NCBI RefSeq assembly: GCF_001866665.1
Contig: NZ_MLYO01000036.1
Span: forward strand, 1 to 64,000
From: Streptomyces monashensis
GTDB lineage: Bacteria; Actinomycetota; Actinomycetes; Streptomycetales; Streptomycetaceae
Reading direction: 5' to 3'
DNA: 64,000 nucleotides
This document shows positions 60,277 to 64,000 of the stretch, in pieces (the first letter of the stretch is position 1; every line of letters starts with the position of its first letter). Position numbers and translations under genes: made by a program. The notes below the pieces were generated by a model that saw nothing but the letters and a program-made list of their open reading frames with translations, was not told the DNA's origin and did not search any database.

Positions 60277-62802
60277 GTGATCCGTTACGACGCCCTGGAC
60301 GCGCTGCCCGTGCGCTCCGCCCTGCCCGATCTGACCGCCGCCCTGGAGGCGGGCGGCACCGCCGTCCTCGTGGCGCCGCCCGGCACCGGCAAGACGACGC
60401 TGGTGCCGCTGGTGCTGGCGGGGCTGGCCGGGGGCGGCCCGGCGCGGCGGGTCGTGGTGGCCGAGCCTCGGCGGATCGCGGCGCGGGCGGCGGCGCGGCG
60501 GATGGCGTGGCTGCTGGGCGAGAAGCCCGGCGAGAGCGTGGGCTTCACGGTGCGCGGCGAACGGGCCGTGGGCCGGCACACGCGCGTGGAGGTCGTGACG
60601 ACGGGTGTGCTGCTCCAGCGGCTGCAACGGGACCCGGAGCTGCCGGGCGTCGACGTCGTCGTGCTCGACGAATGTCATGAACGCCATCTGGACGCCGACA
60701 CGGCGGCCGCCTTCCTCTGGGACGTGCGGCAGACGCTGCGGCCGGAGCTGCGGCTCGTGGCCGCGTCGGCGACGACGGACGCGGCGGGCTGGGCCCGGCT
60801 GCTCGGCGGGGCGCCGGTGGTCGAGGCGGCGGGTGTCGCGCATCCGGTGGAGGTGGTGTGGGCGCCTCCGGCGCGGCCGGTACGGCCGCCGCACGGGATG
60901 CGGGTCGATCGGACGCTGCTGGCGCACGTGGCGTCGTTGGTGCGGCGGGCGCTGGCCGAGCGGGCCGGCGACGTGCTGTGTTTCCTGCCCGGTGTCGGCG
61001 AGATCGCGCGCGTGGCCGGGCAGCTCGGGGACCTGGGGGACGTCGAGGTGCTCCAGGTGCACGGGCGGGCTCCGGCCGCTGTGCAGGACACGGTGCTGGC
61101 GGGCGGGGAGCGGCGCCGGGTCGTGCTGGCCACGTCCGTCGCCGAGTCGTCGCTGACCGTGCCCGGGGTGCGGGTGGTGGTCGACGCGGGGCTGGCGCGG
61201 GAGCCGCGGGTGGACCACGCGCGCGGGCTGAGCGGACTGACGACCGTACGGGCGTCGCGGGCGGCCGGGCGGCAGCGGGCCGGGCGCGCGGGGCGTGAGG
61301 CGCCGGGGGCGGTGTACCGGTGCTGGACGGAGGCCGAGGACGGCCGTCTGCCGGCCTTTCCGGCGCCGGAGATCAAGCTGGCCGACCTGACCGCGTTCGC
61401 CCTTCAGGCGGCCTGCTGGGGCGATCCGGACGCCTCCGGGCTGGCACTGCTGGATCCGCCGCCGAGTGGGGCGATGGCGGCCGGGCGCTCCGCGTTGACG
61501 GCCGTGGGGGCGGTGGACTCCGCCGGGCGGGCCACGGAGCTCGGTGTGCGGTTGGCCCGGCTCGGGGTGCACCCCAGGCTGGGGCGGGCGTTGCTGGACA
61601 CCTCGGGTGAGGGTGCGGAGGTGGTCGCACTGTTGTCCGAAGAGGTACCGCGGGACTACGGGGACGATCTCGCCGGTGCGCTGCGACGCGCGCGGCGTGG
61701 GGGTGACGCCTACGCGGTGCGGTGGGCCGCGGAGGTGCGGCGGCTGCGGGCCGTCTCCTCCGGTCCCGCCCGCCCGGCGGCCCATGACGCCCGGTCGGAA
61801 CGTGCCGTTCCCGTGGGGCCGGGTCCCCAGGACGACGAGCTCGCCGGGCGCGTCGCCGCGCTCGCTTTTCCCGAGCGGGTGGCCAGGCTCGACGGCGGGT
61901 CGTACCTCATGGCGTCCGGGACCCGGGCCGAGACGGCCGACGGGTCGGCGTTGCGAGGGGCGCCGTGGATCGTCGTGGCCGTTGCCGACCGGCCCGGCGG
62001 CACGGGGCACGCGCGTGTGCGGCTCGCTGCTGCCGTGCGGGAGGACGTGGCGCGGGCCGCCGCCGGGTCCCTGCTGAGCGAGCGGGACGAGGTGCGCTGG
62101 GCCGCAGGGGACGTCGTGGCCCGGCGGGTCGAGCGGCTGGGGGCGATCGAGCTGGCCGTGCGACCGCTGCGGGACGCCGAACCGGCTCTCGTGCGCGCCG
62201 CCCTCCTCGACGGCCTCCGGCAGGACGGTCTCGGGCTGTTGCGCTGGTCGCCGGAGGCGCAGACGCTGCGCCGGCGGCTGGCCTTCCTGCGGAGGCACCT
62301 CGGGGAGCCGTGGCCGGACGTGTCCGACGACGCGCTCCACGCGCGCGTGGACGAGTGGCTGGAGCCGGAGCTGAGCCGGGCCCGTCGGCGGGCCGATCTC
62401 GCCCGGATCGACGCCGGACAGGCGCTCACGCGGCTGCTGCCGTGGGCGAGCGGGGAGGCGGGCCGGCTCGACGAGCTGGCGCCGGAGCGGATCGCCGTAC
62501 CCAGCGGGTCCAGGATCCGGATCGACTACGACGACCCCGAACGGCCGGTGCTCGCCGTCAAGTTGCAGGAGATGTTCGGGCTGGACGAGACGCCGTCCGT
62601 GGCGGGGGTGCCGCTCCTGGTGCATCTGCTCTCCCCCGCCGGGCGGCCCGCCGCCGTCACGGCCGACCTGGCCTCCTTCTGGAAGGACGGCTACAACGGC
62701 GTCCGCGCGGAGCTGCGCGGGCGGTATCCGAAGCATCCGTGGCCCGAGGACCCGGCGGCCGCCGAGCCCACCCGGCACACCAACACGCGGCTCAGGCGCT
62801 GA
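60277..62802 (+). CDS. hrpB: ATP-dependent helicase HrpB
   Basis: This 841-aa DEAH-type helicase of the HrpB family has motif I APPGTGKTT (about residue 31), motif II DECHERHLD, motif III ASATTD, motif V ATSVAESSLTVPGV and motif VI QRAGRAGR, then the HA2 region and the HrpB C-terminal domain (RLRRLAFLRRH-like, VPSGSRIRIDYDDPERPVLAVKLQEM). It probably unwinds RNA; the physiological role in bacteria is unclear. GTG 60277 is preceded by GGGGGGC. The 3' end overlaps the convergent DUF3068 gene by 11 bases. Gene size fits the family (about 820-850 aa). Confidence 0.92.
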   Translation: MIRYDALDALPVRSALPDLTAALEAGGTAVLVAPPGTGKTTLVPLVLAGLAGGGPARRVVVAEPRRIAARAAARRMAWLLGEKPGESVGFTVRGERAVGRHTRVEVVTTGVLLQRLQRDPELPGVDVVVLDECHERHLDADTAAAFLWDVRQTLRPELRLVAASATTDAAGWARLLGGAPVVEAAGVAHPVEVVWAPPARPVRPPHGMRVDRTLLAHVASLVRRALAERAGDVLCFLPGVGEIARVAGQLGDLGDVEVLQVHGRAPAAVQDTVLAGGERRRVVLATSVAESSLTVPGVRVVVDAGLAREPRVDHARGLSGLTTVRASRAAGRQRAGRAGREAPGAVYRCWTEAEDGRLPAFPAPEIKLADLTAFALQAACWGDPDASGLALLDPPPSGAMAAGRSALTAVGAVDSAGRATELGVRLARLGVHPRLGRALLDTSGEGAEVVALLSEEVPRDYGDDLAGALRRARRGGDAYAVRWAAEVRRLRAVSSGPARPAAHDARSERAVPVGPGPQDDELAGRVAALAFPERVARLDGGSYLMASGTRAETADGSALRGAPWIVVAVADRPGGTGHARVRLAAAVREDVARAAAGSLLSERDEVRWAAGDVVARRVERLGAIELAVRPLRDAEPALVRAALLDGLRQDGLGLLRWSPEAQTLRRRLAFLRRHLGEPWPDVSDDALHARVDEWLEPELSRARRRADLARIDAGQALTRLLPWASGEAGRLDELAPERIAVPSGSRIRIDYDDPERPVLAVKLQEMFGLDETPSVAGVPLLVHLLSPAGRPAAVTADLASFWKDGYNGVRAELRGRYPKHPWPEDPAAAEPTRHTNTRLRR

Positions 62803-63784
62803 GCGGCTCCGGCTCCGCCGACCGCGTCGGGGCGGGGTCCCGGGGGCGGCGGGAGCGGGCCTCGAGGAAGAGGGAGAGCGCCAGGAGCAGGATCCCCAGG
62901 AAGAGCGAGCCCCAGGGGACATAGGAGGTGAGCGCCAGGACGAGGGTGCGGTTGTGCTCGACCAGGGCGACCGTGTGCTCGATGTAGTCCTCGCGCATCT
63001 TCACGTCACCGGCGAACGCCGTGACGCTCGCCCGGCCGCCGAGCAGGGTGCCGCCGCGCAGCTCCTCCTTGTGGTCCTCCTCGCCGTAGACGGGCGCGCC
63101 GGTGACGGGCTCGACCCAGAACCTGCGGACGGTGCTGTACCAGCGGGTCGTGCCCGTCCTGGCCACCGTCTCCGGCGTGATGCCCTGCACGGGCATCGTC
63201 TTCGGCATGGGGACCTTGGTCCAGGGGATGGTCTGCTCGAAGTAGTAGACCTTCAGGCCGCGGAAGGTCCGGGTGCCCTTGTAGTGGATGGGGCTGGTGG
63301 TGCGGGTCTGGGCGTCGAAGTACTCGTAGTCGCGCTTCTGGGTCAGGAAGGGCCACTTGAACTCGATGCCCTGGCGGGTGACCGGGTCGCCGTCGACCAT
63401 CTCTCCGGTGGCGTGCACGGGGTCCTGGGTGTGGGCGTCGAAAATGTAGCGCTCGGGGACCTTGGAGACCATCTTGCCGTCGGGGCCCTGGACGTAGGAC
63501 AGGCTGTCCCAGACGACGACCGGCCGTCCCGCCGTCTTCTCGATCTTCTTCGCGGCCGCCACGTCGCCCTTGAGGGTCTGCACGATGGTGACCTCGGGGA
63601 CCTTCTTGGCCTGCATGGTGCCGTAGTCGAGGAGGGTGGCGTCCTTGGCCTCCAGGACCATGTCCTGGTACTGGTTCGCGGGGATCCTGGCCAGGCGCGG
63701 GAAGGCGTACCAGCGCATCAGCGGGGACAGCGTCGCGCAGAAGACGGCGCAGGCGAGCAGGACCAGGCTTGCCTTGCGGCGCAT
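62792..63784 (-). CDS. DUF3068 domain-containing membrane-anchored protein
   Basis: This 330-aa protein has an N-terminal signal-anchor (KASLVLLACAVFCATLSPLMRWYAFPRL), a long extracytoplasmic region, and a second span near the C-terminus (VLALTSYVPWGSLFLGILLLALSLFLEA). The DUF3068 family is typical of actinobacteria and has the porin-like pattern RFWVEPVTGAPVYGEEDHKEEL and KWPFLTQKRDYEYFDAQT. It may be a cell-envelope protein; no activity is known. The next gene upstream (63831-63965) encodes a tiny membrane protein that is its usual neighbour. Confidence 0.9.
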   Translation of the reverse strand: MRRKASLVLLACAVFCATLSPLMRWYAFPRLARIPANQYQDMVLEAKDATLLDYGTMQAKKVPEVTIVQTLKGDVAAAKKIEKTAGRPVVVWDSLSYVQGPDGKMVSKVPERYIFDAHTQDPVHATGEMVDGDPVTRQGIEFKWPFLTQKRDYEYFDAQTRTTSPIHYKGTRTFRGLKVYYFEQTIPWTKVPMPKTMPVQGITPETVARTGTTRWYSTVRRFWVEPVTGAPVYGEEDHKEELRGGTLLGGRASVTAFAGDVKMREDYIEHTVALVEHNRTLVLALTSYVPWGSLFLGILLLALSLFLEARSRRPRDPAPTRSAEPEPLSA

Positions 63785-63830
63785 GCGAGGCCTCCCTCCC
63801 GGACGGGGTGCGGCTACGGGTGCGGTGCGG

Positions 63831-63965
63831 CTACGGATGCGAAGGCACCGTTGTCAGCAGCGGTCGGGGGGATGTCCGGCCCGTCGGCGAACCCATCGCG
63901 CTGATCGTGAGGACCAGGGCGAACGCGAGGGCGAGACCGGTCGCGGCGGCGATCAGGGCGCGCAT
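63831..63965 (-). CDS. SPW_0924-type small membrane protein, 44 aa
   Basis: This is a 44-codon gene: one N-terminal hydrophobic span (LIAAATGLALAFALVLTISA) followed by a Pro/Thr-rich tail that ends LLTTVPSHP. GGGAGG lies five bases before ATG 63965. The sequence closely resembles the small SPW_0924 family of streptomycetes, which accompanies DUF3068 genes. It lies 46 bases before the DUF3068 start on the same strand, so the two are probably co-transcribed. Its role is unknown. Confidence 0.72.
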   Translation of the reverse strand: MRALIAAATGLALAFALVLTISAMGSPTGRTSPRPLLTTVPSHP

Positions 63966-64000
63966 ACGGGCCTCCCGGCGGACGGAACGGTTCCTGAGGG

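Noticed and set aside
63853..63876. A fourth RecA-NDp motif starting TTGTCAGCA
   Set aside because: It departs from the TTGTCRGTG consensus, lies inside the SPW_0924-type gene and has no TANNNT at the right spacing.

Overview
The window is a 64 kb piece of a high-GC actinobacterial chromosome, almost certainly Streptomyces. The signs are GC-rich third codon positions, frequent GTG starts, many 4-base stop/start overlaps, an XRE/DUF397/HATPase cluster, and mycothiol-type and DUF3068/SPW_0924-type genes. The order uvrA - aroQ - uvrB - glpQ-like - ogt ... coaE - PAC2 - rpsA matches, as I recall it, the S. coelicolor core around SCO1958-SCO1998. I saw no rRNA, tRNA, CRISPR array, insertion sequence or prophage.

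Layout. 0-2.4 kb: a LacI-type repressor and a PfkB sugar kinase behind a LacI-like operator. 2.4-7.1 kb: uvrA, a mycothiol-dependent isomerase-like protein and an MBL-fold hydrolase. 7.2-10 kb: an amino-acid-type ABC importer. 10-14.3 kb: aroQ divergent from an MHS-family symporter, a cation/proton exchanger, and terC behind what looks like a Mn2+-sensing yybP-ykoY riboswitch. 14.5-19.4 kb: two TerD-domain genes and uvrB. 19.4-24.4 kb: an MHYT membrane sensor, a secreted glycerophosphodiesterase, ogt, a VOC protein, and psuG plus a PfkB kinase (pseudouridine salvage). 25-34.5 kb: a methyltransferase, CorA, regulators with divergent targets (HxlR, MocR), a broken DUF1772 gene and a lone GltD-like subunit. 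34.8-37.6 kb: an XRE/DUF397/HATPase cluster with a TTA codon. 37.6-42.2 kb: a 58-aa gene, DUF899, a P450 and a FUSC exporter. 42.4-45.8 kb: the most accessory-looking part, a TIR-NB-ARC protein, an adjacent nucleotidyltransferase, and a divergent small protein that repeats the TIR protein's C-terminal domain. 46-50 kb: RidA, GNAT, racemase, NCS1 permease and GntR (probable allantoin/hydantoin-type uptake). 50-64 kb: uracil-DNA glycosylase, a peptidase remnant, an S4 protein with a Gly-rich tail, and the conserved block coaE/PAC2/rpsA, then an HrpB helicase, DUF3068 and a 44-aa membrane protein.

How the genes work together. Three repair genes, uvrA, uvrB and ogt, each carry a promoter matching TTGTCAGTG-N8-TANNNT, the LexA-independent RecA-NDp/PafBC DNA-damage element. 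The window therefore holds a small dispersed damage regulon. At uvrB and ogt the -10 lies so close to the start codon that the mRNAs should be leaderless. The terC leader shows a complete translational switch: the 3' strand of aptamer helix P1 is perfectly complementary to the terC Shine-Dalgarno. The best candidate for an undescribed system is the TIR-NB-ARC / shared-domain pair at 42.4-45.8 kb. It has the build of an NAD-depleting immune switch whose C-terminal module also exists as a separate, divergently transcribed protein.
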